Shown: piece by piece, positions 25,622-33,890 of the stretch
Layout of the letters: each line of letters starts with the position of its first letter
Position numbering within the stretch: position 1 is the stretch's first letter
DNA from: Pseudoalteromonas sp. OOF1S-7
GTDB lineage: Bacteria; Pseudomonadota; Gammaproteobacteria; Enterobacterales; Alteromonadaceae
Direction of reading: 5' to 3'
DNA length: 44,501 nucleotides
Assembly (NCBI RefSeq): GCF_022347765.1
Contig: NZ_JAKRFZ010000028.1
Span: 1 to 44,501 of the forward strand
Program-made: the position numbers and the translations under genes
Notes under the pieces: generated by a model
What the model saw: the letters and a program-made list of their open reading frames with translations, nothing else
Told to the model about the DNA's origin: nothing
The model's database searches: none

Positions 25622-26080
25622 ATGAAACTACTGGAGCATATCCCACTGATAAAACAGTTGGAAATTCTCAACAGACTGGCCTTTTTTAAAGAATTTACAC
25701 TGTCAGAGCGTCAGGTATTGCTCGAATCATTCAGCCACCTTTATCTGGTCAGTAAAGACAAGCACGCATTTCGGCGCTTTGATAAAGACAACCGACTGTA
25801 CATTGTGCTCAGTGGCGAGCTGTCAATCTACACGCAGGATCAGCATCATATCATTGGCCGGGTCGGCCCTGGTGAGTTTCTCGGAGAGGGCGCCTTTATT
25901 ACTCACAGGGAGCGCAGCACCAATGCGCAGGCATACAAAGATACTATCTTACTGGCCATTACACCCGATGCCCTGACACGGCTGCCTAATGTGATTCGAG
26001 AAAAAATCAAAGATAAGCTCATTGAAGGAATGAGCGCGCGGATCAGCCAGCTCAATCATTATATTGAAGATCATTTATAA
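25622..26080 (+). CDS. Stand-alone cyclic nucleotide-binding (Crp-type) domain protein
   Basis: 152 residues. After an N-terminal helical stretch, residues about 40-125 form a cNMP-binding beta-barrel (LYIVLSGELSIYTQ, then VGPGEFLGEGAFIT). The phosphate-binding cassette reads GEGAFITHRERSTNA, keeping the Glu and an Arg-Ser of the canonical GE-x-A...R[ST]A pattern, so ligand binding is possible. There is no helix-turn-helix after it, only two short helices, so it is not a DNA-binding Crp. It lies between the two leader-type peptides. Start at TTG 25610 is an alternative; the Shine-Dalgarno is poor for both. Confidence 0.8.
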   Translation: MKLLEHIPLIKQLEILNRLAFFKEFTLSERQVLLESFSHLYLVSKDKHAFRRFDKDNRLYIVLSGELSIYTQDQHHIIGRVGPGEFLGEGAFITHRERSTNAQAYKDTILLAITPDALTRLPNVIREKIKDKLIEGMSARISQLNHYIEDHL

Positions 26081-26140
26081 TAGGGACGCCTTGAGTTAAA
26101 GGCTCATATTGGACAACATGTTCGATTGAAAATCCCTCAA

Positions 26141-26170
26141 TTGTCAACCAGAAATAAACACCGATATGAT
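26141..26170 (+). promoter_or_regulatory. Candidate promoter of peptide 2
   Basis: TTGTCA (26141-26146), 18 nt, TATGAT (26165-26170), with the expected start about 28 nt before the ATG at 26205. It suggests peptide 2 can be expressed apart from the genes upstream. Confidence 0.55.
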
Positions 26171-26204
26171 GGGCCTGTTAGAACAGCACAATAAGGACAG
26201 GACC

Positions 26205-26390
26205 ATGAAACTCACTCTATCAAAAAAATCGATCAAGCAACTTAATTCTACACCTCTGGACAATAAGCAGACACAAGGCATTGCGGGCGGTAACAGCCAG
26301 GCGCCTGCAACCTGCCCACAGACTCAACCCGCCTGGTACTGTATGAGTTATCTGGGCTGCGTCAGTAACAAACCTCAGTTTGGCTGCTAA
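26205..26390 (+). CDS. Double-glycine leader precursor peptide 2 (61 aa)
   Basis: A 61-residue peptide preceded by AAGGACAGG. The frame is open upstream to 26166, but the shared leader starts at 26205: MKLTLSKKSIKQLN aligns with peptide 1. QGIAGG at residues 24-29 gives the Gly-Gly site. The 32-residue core has four Cys (CPQTQPAWYCMSYLGC and a terminal C) and shares the string CMSY-x-G with the core of peptide 1, so both are paralogues. A weak terminator follows. A secreted, possibly Cys-modified or disulfide-bonded product is plausible, not proven. Confidence 0.75.
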   Translation: MKLTLSKKSIKQLNSTPLDNKQTQGIAGGNSQAPATCPQTQPAWYCMSYLGCVSNKPQFGC

Positions 26391-26404
26391 TAAGGAGCTG
26401 TATT

Positions 26405-26430
26405 AAAAAAGGCGTCTAACCAGACGCCTT
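26405..26430. terminator. Terminator between peptide 2 and the aminotransferase-like gene
   Basis: AAGGCGTCT (26409-26417) pairs with AGACGCCTT (26422-26430). The minus strand ends in six U residues and is a strong terminator for the dioxygenase-aminotransferase operon; on the plus strand the U tract is short (TTCTT). Confidence 0.85.
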
Positions 26431-26437
26431 CTTGTAA

Positions 26438-27676
26438 TTATTGTGCCAGTAACGTTTCGAAATGTCCGAACAAGGTGTCCAGTTCTTCGATGGTGTTATA
26501 GTGCATACACCCGATACGCACCACCCCACCGTTTTCCATAACACCCAGCTGTTCACATAGGCCCTGTGCATAGAAGTTACCATCCCACACACAAATATGC
26601 TGCTTACCCAGGTATTCAGACACAGTGCGTGGCGCGATGCCATCAAAGGTCAATGCAAAGGTCGGTGTACGCTCTGCCAGACGCGCCGTATCAGCGATAC
26701 CGTACAAACGGATTTGTGGGAATGCCTGCAAACGCGACAGAAAGTGCTCACTCAGTGCCATTTCATGGGCCTTGGTATTGGCAAACGCCGCCCCCAGCCG
26801 CTCACGCCTTGGGGTATCTTCCGGCAATCCACTCAATGACGCAATATAATCAATGGCAGCCACGACGCCGGCCAGGCCTTCAAAGCTCTGAGTACCAGTT
26901 TCCCATCGGCCCGGTACCACGTCTTTAGCTGGTTCTACTTTGTAGGGCGTAAAGCCTGCAAGGTGGGCCATTTTACCGTAAACCACCCCCACGTGCGGAC
27001 CAAAGAACTTATAGACAGAGCAAGCCAGGAAGTCACAATCCAGTGCCTGCACATCGATTAGCTCATGCGGCGCATAGTGCACGGCATCAACGTACACCAG
27101 TGCACCCACCTTATGCGCCAGCTCGACTACCTGCTTAATATCATTGATAGAACCGGTGGTGTTCGACGCATAAGTCACCGCCACCAGCTTGGTCTTACTG
27201 TTCAACAGGCTACGGAAATGATCCATATCCAGCGTACAGTCGGCTTCATTCACCTTCACCGCATGCACATCTGCCCCTTTGTCCTCGGCAGCCTGACGCC
27301 ATGACGACACATTGGAATAATGATCCGCATTGGTGACAATAATCTCATCACCAGCCTGCCAGTCACGAGAAATTGCACGGCTGAAGCTGAACGTCAGGCT
27401 GGTCATGTTGGCACCAAAGACAATCTGCTCTTTGGTCGGGGCATTGAGCAGGTCGGCTACCGCCTGACGTGCATTGTTCATCAGCTCGACGGTCTTATCG
27501 CTGGAGAAAAACGCCCCTCCCAGATTTGAGTTAAAGTAACCCAGATAAGCAGACATGGCACTTAGCACAGACTGTGGTACCTGAGAGCCGCCCGGACCAT
27601 CAAGAAAAATAGGAGAACGACCCGCGACTTGCTGCATCAGGGCAGGAAACTGACGACGCACTTGATTCAGATTCAT
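26438..27676 (-). CDS. Class V aminotransferase-fold PLP enzyme (cysteine-desulfurase-like, VC1184 type)
   Basis: 412 residues of fold-type I. The PLP lysine is Lys223 in SVYKFFGPHVG, with DAVH (197-200) contacting the cofactor and NHY-type residues at NADHYSN. Overall it matches the cysteine desulfurase-like VC1184 subfamily. SufS enzymes carry the catalytic Cys in a RTGHHCAQP motif; the corresponding stretch here is WDGNFYAQG with Tyr369, so a persulfide-forming desulfurase is unlikely. It probably acts on another amino acid or amine. The gene is 9 nt downstream of the dioxygenase gene, forming an operon. Confidence 0.85.
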   Translation of the reverse strand: MNLNQVRRQFPALMQQVAGRSPIFLDGPGGSQVPQSVLSAMSAYLGYFNSNLGGAFFSSDKTVELMNNARQAVADLLNAPTKEQIVFGANMTSLTFSFSRAISRDWQAGDEIIVTNADHYSNVSSWRQAAEDKGADVHAVKVNEADCTLDMDHFRSLLNSKTKLVAVTYASNTTGSINDIKQVVELAHKVGALVYVDAVHYAPHELIDVQALDCDFLACSVYKFFGPHVGVVYGKMAHLAGFTPYKVEPAKDVVPGRWETGTQSFEGLAGVVAAIDYIASLSGLPEDTPRRERLGAAFANTKAHEMALSEHFLSRLQAFPQIRLYGIADTARLAERTPTFALTFDGIAPRTVSEYLGKQHICVWDGNFYAQGLCEQLGVMENGGVVRIGCMHYNTIEELDTLFGHFETLLAQ

Positions 27677-27685
27677 AATGGCCTC

Positions 27686-28318
27686 TTATGCAGTAAACAC
27701 AAAGCAGTCCAGGTATCCTGTCTGCGTGGCATCTAACTTGTTCATTGGCGTTGCGTTGTGCCATACCTCACGGTCATTCACCAAAGCAAACAGGCCATCT
27801 TTGATCTCCATCTTGAAACATGGCTCTGCATCTTTGTGTTCATACACCAGCAGCTCACCACCGGCGATATTTTCGTGTGAGACACCACACACACAAACAT
27901 GATCAAAACCATCCTGATGCACGCCTTCCGGTGCCGGCGGCGTATCACTCTCAATGGCCAGCATGCGGAACTGATGTACTTCAATATCACGCTCTTCGCC
28001 GATACCTGTCATTGCTTTAAACTCGTTCAGCAGGTGCTTAAAGCCCTCGCTGTGGATCAGATCTTGTTCCAGGTTTTCATAGACACGCTCAACATTGCCC
28101 TGAAAGGTGTTGATTGAGTCGTCCTGCACAAATGCTTTGGTTGGCTGCAGTGCCACCTCACCATGGGTAAATTTCAGTACAGAGTAACGGCGTTTTCTGA
28201 ATGCACCGTCTGCATACGGGTTATCTGGCAGACGGTTAAACGACGGTTTAACGGCATCGATCTGCGCTTGTTGAATAAAACGAAGTTGTAGCAAATTCTG
28301 GTTGTTTACTGCGGTCAT
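27686..28318 (-). CDS. 2-oxoglutarate/Fe(II) dioxygenase family protein (PF10014 type)
   Basis: 210 residues. The facial triad is visible as HQD (His134, Asp136) in GVHQDGFDHV and a distal His187 in REVWHNATP. The fold and motifs fit PF10014, the family of the Bacillus L-isoleucine 4-hydroxylase, so a free amino acid or small amino-acid-like substrate is likely, though it cannot be named. Start ATG 28318 follows GGCGAGAG; an ATG at 28342 lacks a good site. The enzyme and the adjacent PLP protein probably act in one pathway. Confidence 0.85.
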   Translation of the reverse strand: MTAVNNQNLLQLRFIQQAQIDAVKPSFNRLPDNPYADGAFRKRRYSVLKFTHGEVALQPTKAFVQDDSINTFQGNVERVYENLEQDLIHSEGFKHLLNEFKAMTGIGEERDIEVHQFRMLAIESDTPPAPEGVHQDGFDHVCVCGVSHENIAGGELLVYEHKDAEPCFKMEIKDGLFALVNDREVWHNATPMNKLDATQTGYLDCFVFTA

Positions 28319-28462
28319 TTTGCTCTCGCCTAGGGATGACAATTTGGCGGAGATCTTAATCTATTTGAAGAGGAATTTTGATTTTGAATTATTGGTTTTA
28401 TTCATCAAAACGAAATTATTAACCTTCTTTTATGAATTGGGTAAATAATAGTTCTAAACAAC

Positions 28463-28474
28463 TTCTGCGCAGAA
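28463..28474. promoter_or_regulatory. 12-bp palindrome in the dioxygenase upstream region
   Basis: TTCTGCGCAGAA is a perfect palindrome in an AT-rich gap 145 nt upstream of the dioxygenase start. It could be a regulator site; no named regulator fits and no clear promoter was found beside it. Confidence 0.3.
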
Positions 28475-28507
28475 CAACCATTTTGATTATTGACATAAGT
28501 TGATACT

Positions 28508-28530
28508 GCCTGCCCGACATCCGGGCAGGC
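28508..28530. terminator. Hairpin after the large lipoprotein gene
   Basis: GCCTGCCCG (28508-28516) pairs perfectly with CGGGCAGGC (28522-28530), 24 nt past the lipoprotein stop. There is no long U tract on either strand, so termination is likely but not certain. Confidence 0.55.
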
Positions 28531-28553
28531 AAGGTTTAATCTAGTTCAGTGCG

Positions 28554-31500
28554 TTACAGCGCTAATCTTACAACAAAACTTTGCGCTGGTACTTGCGGTC
28601 CCTCTCCCGGCGGTGGAAGCACTTCGGTCACCAGCAACTCGATAAACCCAAACGAATTACTATACGGAATAACGGCCAGATCCCAGTCGCTTCCGTCACG
28701 ATGAAAGTAGACATGACCCGATTTTAACTCAGCTTCATGCTGAACCTCATTGATGGTCACACAAGCATTGCCATTAGCCTCGGCCGAGCAGGCACTGTTT
28801 TCGATCAACCAATTGGCGTTTGAGCCCTCTTCAACCCCTGCCATACGGTCAAACAGATAATCTTTGGATTCTGGTATGCCCGTATCCATCGTATACTCTT
28901 TCACAAGAATACGCCCTAAACTGTTGGTTTTATTACCATTAAAGAAAACATTTCTGACAAAGTAATGCCGCTCTGCGGAAACCGCCACCAGTTGATATTC
29001 CATTTCATCAAACTCGTCGCAACTGCTGCCTTGTGGACAAGTGCGCTCATACCCGATCAGATTGCCCTCACCGTCCCGAATGGCATAGCGACTGCGTAAC
29101 AGTTGACCCTCTTTTAAGCGCCCCTGAAATGACGTTGTTGCGGCGCCAAACTGAATATCCAGATAGTCTGGCTGATCAGCATTTTCGAAAATCTCCATGG
29201 CAAAATTTTCTTCGTCCAGCTCAACCCCGTCTATATAACGCCAGCGACCAATATAATCCTGAGCTGTACGGGGTGCCAACTCCTGATGTTTAATCATCAA
29301 GCCTTTGCTTGGTGCCTGATTGTCAAACTGCGGCACTGCGATCACTTGATATCCCACATCGAATTGTTTTTCAACGTAGAACAGCACCGTCTTGGTCTCC
29401 CCATCCTGGCGCTCGACTCTTAACAGGTCTCCCGTCACCGACCAGCTGATCGGCTCAGCAGCCTGGCCGAATACGGTTTGCAGGCCCGTACCGTCATCAT
29501 TAAAGGTGACATCCAGCGTGGGTTGATTGGGATCAAAACCCGATACGCTCCAGGTGCCGGCCAAATTAAATGGCGTCAGCATCTCTGTATTGGCAACAAA
29601 ATCCAACTGCTGGTTTTCAACATAGCTGTCGACTTCGACATCATCTTCCAATCGGGTGAATTTTTTCAAAAAGTTGAACTGTTTCGGCATGCCACGCAAA
29701 GACAGCTCTAACTGTTCGAGGCGATGAGTTACCTTAACCTGCTTATCCGCGATGTACTCAAAGCCAGTCCACGATACTTCCTGCTGCGGCACAAAGACCA
29801 TCACCTCACCGGACTCACTCCACTGCGCATCAAACTGGCCATAGGGCGCCATGCTGACTTGTGCATTCTGATCTGCACTGTAAGTCAACTGAACGGTATC
29901 GGAATAATACTGTTTCACATCACTTAAAAAGCCATCAGCCTTGATGTCTACCGCTTTAAAATAAGCCTCAACAGTACAATTCTCCATCACTTTCGGGATC
30001 ACGTATTGTGCCCCTTCCAGCTTACCATTACAGCCAAAGATATGGTCCAGTACATATCCCGGCTCACTGGCCACGGAGATTTCTGCAGTGTTGCCTTGGG
30101 TGATCATTTGACTGAGCGGTGACAGGCTCCCCCCCGTCGATGTGTTGGCCGTAACCTGGTGTTCAGGCAGCGGTGAAAAAACAACCGACACCTCACAGGA
30201 CTCAGTCACCGCTCCAATGAAATAATTTTGCCCATCCAGATGACCGTCACACCCGGTCGCCTCGGATGCCATATAACCTGGCTCCGGTTGCAGATGGAAT
30301 TGGGCAAATTCACCTTCAACAACCTTCTGATACACAGGGAAGACCTGTCCAAACTCGTCAGCGCTTGCTGTGAGGGTGAACCGTGTTGGCTGATAGTACC
30401 AGGTTTGCTGATCCTGCTCCTGACAACCCAACTCGGTTTCATATAAACATATCCGCATCGCTTGCGCGGTATACTCCAACAGGGCCAGTTGATAACTTAT
30501 ACCCGACTTGATGAATTGCAGCCGTCCGTCGACTAATTCAAATTCATGGAGGCTACCATTGATATAGAGTTCATTTTTAGTGACAGTCTTGCCATCCCCT
30601 TGTGTGTAGGTCATAGAACCAAACTCTATTCGAGACCAGCTGGCACTGCCTTCATCTTTCACCCAAAACACATGCCAGCCATCGATATTACGTGGATAAA
30701 AGACATTTTGCGCCGTGGAAGCCGAGTAGCGGTAAATAAATACACCATACTGATCCATTGTTTGTCCGCCCATGTCATCAAAACGCTCAAACTGACGTTC
30801 AAGATAGTAGTGATCGTCTACCGCCGCGATAAGCTGATGGGTCACCCTGGTTTCCAGATGACAATTGGCCAAGGCAACATCACAATATTTGATGAGTTCA
30901 CCATTTAGCTTAAAGCGTTCACGATAGAAAATACCATCCGTCAGTCGCCATGAATAATGGTAGTCAAAGGTATCAATGTATAAGTCCCCAGAGGCAAACA
31001 GATCCATGTCGAAGCGGTCTTGCGCTAAGCCAATAAACCCATTCCAGCGTCCTATCATTGTTTCTGTTGTCCAGCTGGCATCCTCTTGCTCTTTGATCCA
31101 CAAACCAAATTCAGTCATTGGCCACTGCGGATCACTGCTGTCAAGACTGACGAACTGATAGCCCGCCCCCAGCTTTTTGGTTAGCCAAAAGCTGATCGTA
31201 CCGCTAGACTCGTCCTCCTGATATTCGATAACTAAGCTGTTATCAACGATCTTCCAAGTCAGTACGCCCTCAGGGTCATCCAGTGATACCAGCTTACCGT
31301 CAGCCTGAAACTCAAACTTTTGCGGCGGATCTTGCTCAGTGCGGCCATCCGAATCATGCATTTGCAGATACCAAATACCGAGTATTTCAGCCGGTTCAGG
31401 TTGAGCCGTTTTTTGCTTACTCAGTAAGTTACTGGTATAGCTGGCTTCGTATGTTTCCGTTGTGGGGTTATCACCGGTAATCACAGTATTTCCGCGCTCA

Positions 31501-32813
31501 ATAACATCAACTGTTCTGAAAACATCGTTCTCAGCCAATATGGTCATTTCCAGTGACTCAATATAATCTGACCGATTGGTGTTATTTTGCGGAGTAAAAA
31601 TATGCAATGGCTGTTTTAATTCAATTGTGATTCTATTATTTTCTTGCTGCCAGCGGTCAATCTCAACGGTGTTAATCGCCGTCATAGAGCCCGTACCAGC
31701 CTCGTTTAGGTTGATATGGTAGGCCTTTGCATTGTAATGCTTGACCGTCTGCAAAATGAACTCACCACTGAGCGACGCGATTGAGTCGTCAATCAGGTCG
31801 CTGTCGTTTTTCATCTCTGCTTTGATCTGTTCAATCAGGTTAGGGTCAGCTTCATTAACATCATCTTCAAACTGCTGCGCCGTTTGCTCATCGTCAACCA
31901 GGTCTAGTGTTGAGCTAACTCCTTCTGGCAAAGAGAATTCGTCGTTGTCGACCACAATTTTAATCAGTGCTGCGAGGGTGATTTTTTCATCGGCGTCTAC
32001 ATTTAAAAGCGCCTGTTCCAGCTCAGTATTGGTGGTGAGACTGGCGCCGCTGCGAGTCATTAAAGCGTATTCTGCAGTAGTGACGTTGGTAATATTAACA
32101 CCAAAGTTTTCTTCTTTATCCAATAACCCATCTTCACCAGCCTGCTGCTCAAGCTGTGCCACCGAATTAAGGACGGATACAAATTTCACCTGACTTTGCC
32201 CATCGATGCCTAAAGCTGTCACACTCACCGGTCTATTGGCTTCGCTTTCATCCACCGTCAGTGTTGCCCGATAGGAGCCATCACTGCCCGCGGTCGTTTG
32301 CATTACAGACTCACCAGCAGATACTGTGATATTTGCATTAGCTATTGGCTTATCCGTCACGATCCCTGTTAAGGTTACCGAGTTCACTTTTCGCTTGATC
32401 AATACCGCTTTACTGGCATTGTGGGTAGCGCCTTTATCATCCGTGACAGTCACACTGAAGGTGATGGTGGTATCTTCAGTAATGTCGGGTACTGTGTAAG
32501 AGGGAGTGGCGCTATTTGTGTCTGTGCCGCTCAGTTGCAGTGGCGAATTATGCGACCAGGTATAATCCGCGATCGAGCCGTCCGCATCACTGGCTGTGGC
32601 AGTCAATGTAAATGCATTTTGCTCTAATTGCTCAGCCACATCGGCAATACTGACTTCGGGAGCCTGATTATTGTCGTCTACGGAAGGAGGGTTTGGATCC
32701 CGATTGTTATCTGAATCTGGATCATCACTTCCCCCTCCACACCCGGTCAATACCAGGGCGACGGCCGAAGCCAAAACCAGATTTTTCCATCTGAAGTTCG
32801 CTAATTTATCCAT
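28554..32813 (-). CDS. Very large lipoprotein with PKD-like, InlB-like and duplicated C-terminal modules
   Basis: About 1419 residues. A lipoprotein signal ends in LVLTGC (Cys25 counted from this start), followed by an Asp/Asn/Pro-rich linker. A PKD/cadherin-like domain (about 50-142), a carboxypeptidase-regulatory-like segment (about 145-220), and two copies of an InlB B-repeat-like unit (about 810-960, each ending in a Cys pair) can be picked out. A roughly 330-residue module occurs twice, near 470-790 and 1080-1410. It is likely exposed at the cell surface; the function is unknown. Start ATG 32822 is also possible. It is third in an envelope gene set. Confidence 0.85.
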   Translation of the reverse strand: MDKLANFRWKNLVLASAVALVLTGCGGGSDDPDSDNNRDPNPPSVDDNNQAPEVSIADVAEQLEQNAFTLTATASDADGSIADYTWSHNSPLQLSGTDTNSATPSYTVPDITEDTTITFSVTVTDDKGATHNASKAVLIKRKVNSVTLTGIVTDKPIANANITVSAGESVMQTTAGSDGSYRATLTVDESEANRPVSVTALGIDGQSQVKFVSVLNSVAQLEQQAGEDGLLDKEENFGVNITNVTTAEYALMTRSGASLTTNTELEQALLNVDADEKITLAALIKIVVDNDEFSLPEGVSSTLDLVDDEQTAQQFEDDVNEADPNLIEQIKAEMKNDSDLIDDSIASLSGEFILQTVKHYNAKAYHINLNEAGTGSMTAINTVEIDRWQQENNRITIELKQPLHIFTPQNNTNRSDYIESLEMTILAENDVFRTVDVIERGNTVITGDNPTTETYEASYTSNLLSKQKTAQPEPAEILGIWYLQMHDSDGRTEQDPPQKFEFQADGKLVSLDDPEGVLTWKIVDNSLVIEYQEDESSGTISFWLTKKLGAGYQFVSLDSSDPQWPMTEFGLWIKEQEDASWTTETMIGRWNGFIGLAQDRFDMDLFASGDLYIDTFDYHYSWRLTDGIFYRERFKLNGELIKYCDVALANCHLETRVTHQLIAAVDDHYYLERQFERFDDMGGQTMDQYGVFIYRYSASTAQNVFYPRNIDGWHVFWVKDEGSASWSRIEFGSMTYTQGDGKTVTKNELYINGSLHEFELVDGRLQFIKSGISYQLALLEYTAQAMRICLYETELGCQEQDQQTWYYQPTRFTLTASADEFGQVFPVYQKVVEGEFAQFHLQPEPGYMASEATGCDGHLDGQNYFIGAVTESCEVSVVFSPLPEHQVTANTSTGGSLSPLSQMITQGNTAEISVASEPGYVLDHIFGCNGKLEGAQYVIPKVMENCTVEAYFKAVDIKADGFLSDVKQYYSDTVQLTYSADQNAQVSMAPYGQFDAQWSESGEVMVFVPQQEVSWTGFEYIADKQVKVTHRLEQLELSLRGMPKQFNFLKKFTRLEDDVEVDSYVENQQLDFVANTEMLTPFNLAGTWSVSGFDPNQPTLDVTFNDDGTGLQTVFGQAAEPISWSVTGDLLRVERQDGETKTVLFYVEKQFDVGYQVIAVPQFDNQAPSKGLMIKHQELAPRTAQDYIGRWRYIDGVELDEENFAMEIFENADQPDYLDIQFGAATTSFQGRLKEGQLLRSRYAIRDGEGNLIGYERTCPQGSSCDEFDEMEYQLVAVSAERHYFVRNVFFNGNKTNSLGRILVKEYTMDTGIPESKDYLFDRMAGVEEGSNANWLIENSACSAEANGNACVTINEVQHEAELKSGHVYFHRDGSDWDLAVIPYSNSFGFIELLVTEVLPPPGEGPQVPAQSFVVRLAL

Positions 32814-32909
32814 ATTTTCCATTCTTTATTATTTATAATATTCCACGTTGAAGCACACAGCTCCATCCTGCTGATAACATGCACATACCCAGAACATGCG
32901 TTAATCCAT

Positions 32910-33890
32910 TTAAAGCTTGTTATTAATAGCCTCCAGTTGTTCGCTAAAACTCAGGTGACGCAGATCCCCTAAGCCAGCCTTATTTGTCATTTCTAAGAGC
33001 TGTGCTTCGAGCGCCAGTAAAGGGGCTTCAGAGCGCTTATCGTCAATTGCCGCCTTCCTGCTCATATGCTCAGCAAAAAGCTGCTCCATTCTTTTCACTT
33101 GTAACTCTGCCAGGTTCACCTTGTGCGCTATATCATCATACGCGCGCACATTTTGACGAATAAAGCTTTGTGCAGACTCCGCCGTGGCTTTTACGTCCTG
33201 ATAGACAGAAGGTAATATCTCGGCCTTTTCTGAATTTGCCAACCTGGTTACATCTTCAAGCACTTTCCCCAGAAAGTAGTGCTCAGCGGCATCTTGCTCC
33301 AGCGCATGCAGCTGAGACTGTAAGTCGGGTAAGTAACCTTCTACCTGTTCCCGCTTGCCTGCCACCAGCATCTCTTTCAGGTCCTGATGATGCTCTTCAA
33401 GACGCGCATAACGGCGTTCAAAATGCTGCTGGGTTGCCAGCTTGTCCAGCACAGCAAAATGCGAGCGGATTGGTTCGAGTACACTGATAATCGCTTGCTT
33501 TGCACTTTGTGCGGCCGCAATTAAACTGACAATTTCCTGGCTTGCCGCCATCACTTCATCTGCTTTTGTATCTGAAGAAAATAAAGAGGCGCTTTCAAGT
33601 GACTCGGCCGGGTTTGCACGCAATTCGGCAAAATCCTCCTGCAGAGATTGCCAAAGCTTGTCTGCTTTGGCTGTGCGATCGCTGTCGTATTCCTGCAGCG
33701 CAGCTTGTGCAGACAAGCCTATCGCCTGCTGTGCTTCCTGATAGGCTGCCTGTGCCTTATTGTACGCGGCCTGGATCTGCTCAGGGGAGGCTTTGTTGCT
33801 GCTGACAATGTTGCTCACCGAATCCAGCGTTTTACATCCGCCCAATAAAGAAACTGCCAGTAGTAAGGCGAGGCTGCTGTGTTTGTACAT
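32910..33890 (-). CDS. Coiled-coil lipoprotein
   Basis: 326 residues beginning MYKHSSLALLLAVSLLGGC, a lipobox with Cys19, then almost entirely charged, Ala/Gln/Glu-rich helix with heptad-like spacing, including repeated A-x-x-A-Y-x-x-A-Q patterns at 40-60. I recognise no named family. The ATG overlaps the stop of the upstream beta-barrel gene by one base (TAATG) and has GGAG 6 nt before it, so the two are translated together. The helical form suits a periplasmic spacer or partner attached to the outer membrane; that is inference. Confidence 0.82.
   Translation of the reverse strand: MYKHSSLALLLAVSLLGGCKTLDSVSNIVSSNKASPEQIQAAYNKAQAAYQEAQQAIGLSAQAALQEYDSDRTAKADKLWQSLQEDFAELRANPAESLESASLFSSDTKADEVMAASQEIVSLIAAAQSAKQAIISVLEPIRSHFAVLDKLATQQHFERRYARLEEHHQDLKEMLVAGKREQVEGYLPDLQSQLHALEQDAAEHYFLGKVLEDVTRLANSEKAEILPSVYQDVKATAESAQSFIRQNVRAYDDIAHKVNLAELQVKRMEQLFAEHMSRKAAIDDKRSEAPLLALEAQLLEMTNKAGLGDLRHLSFSEQLEAINNKL

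Noticed and set aside
26438..27676. SufS-type cysteine desulfurase
   Set aside because: The active-site Cys position is Tyr369 and no Fe-S assembly genes are near.
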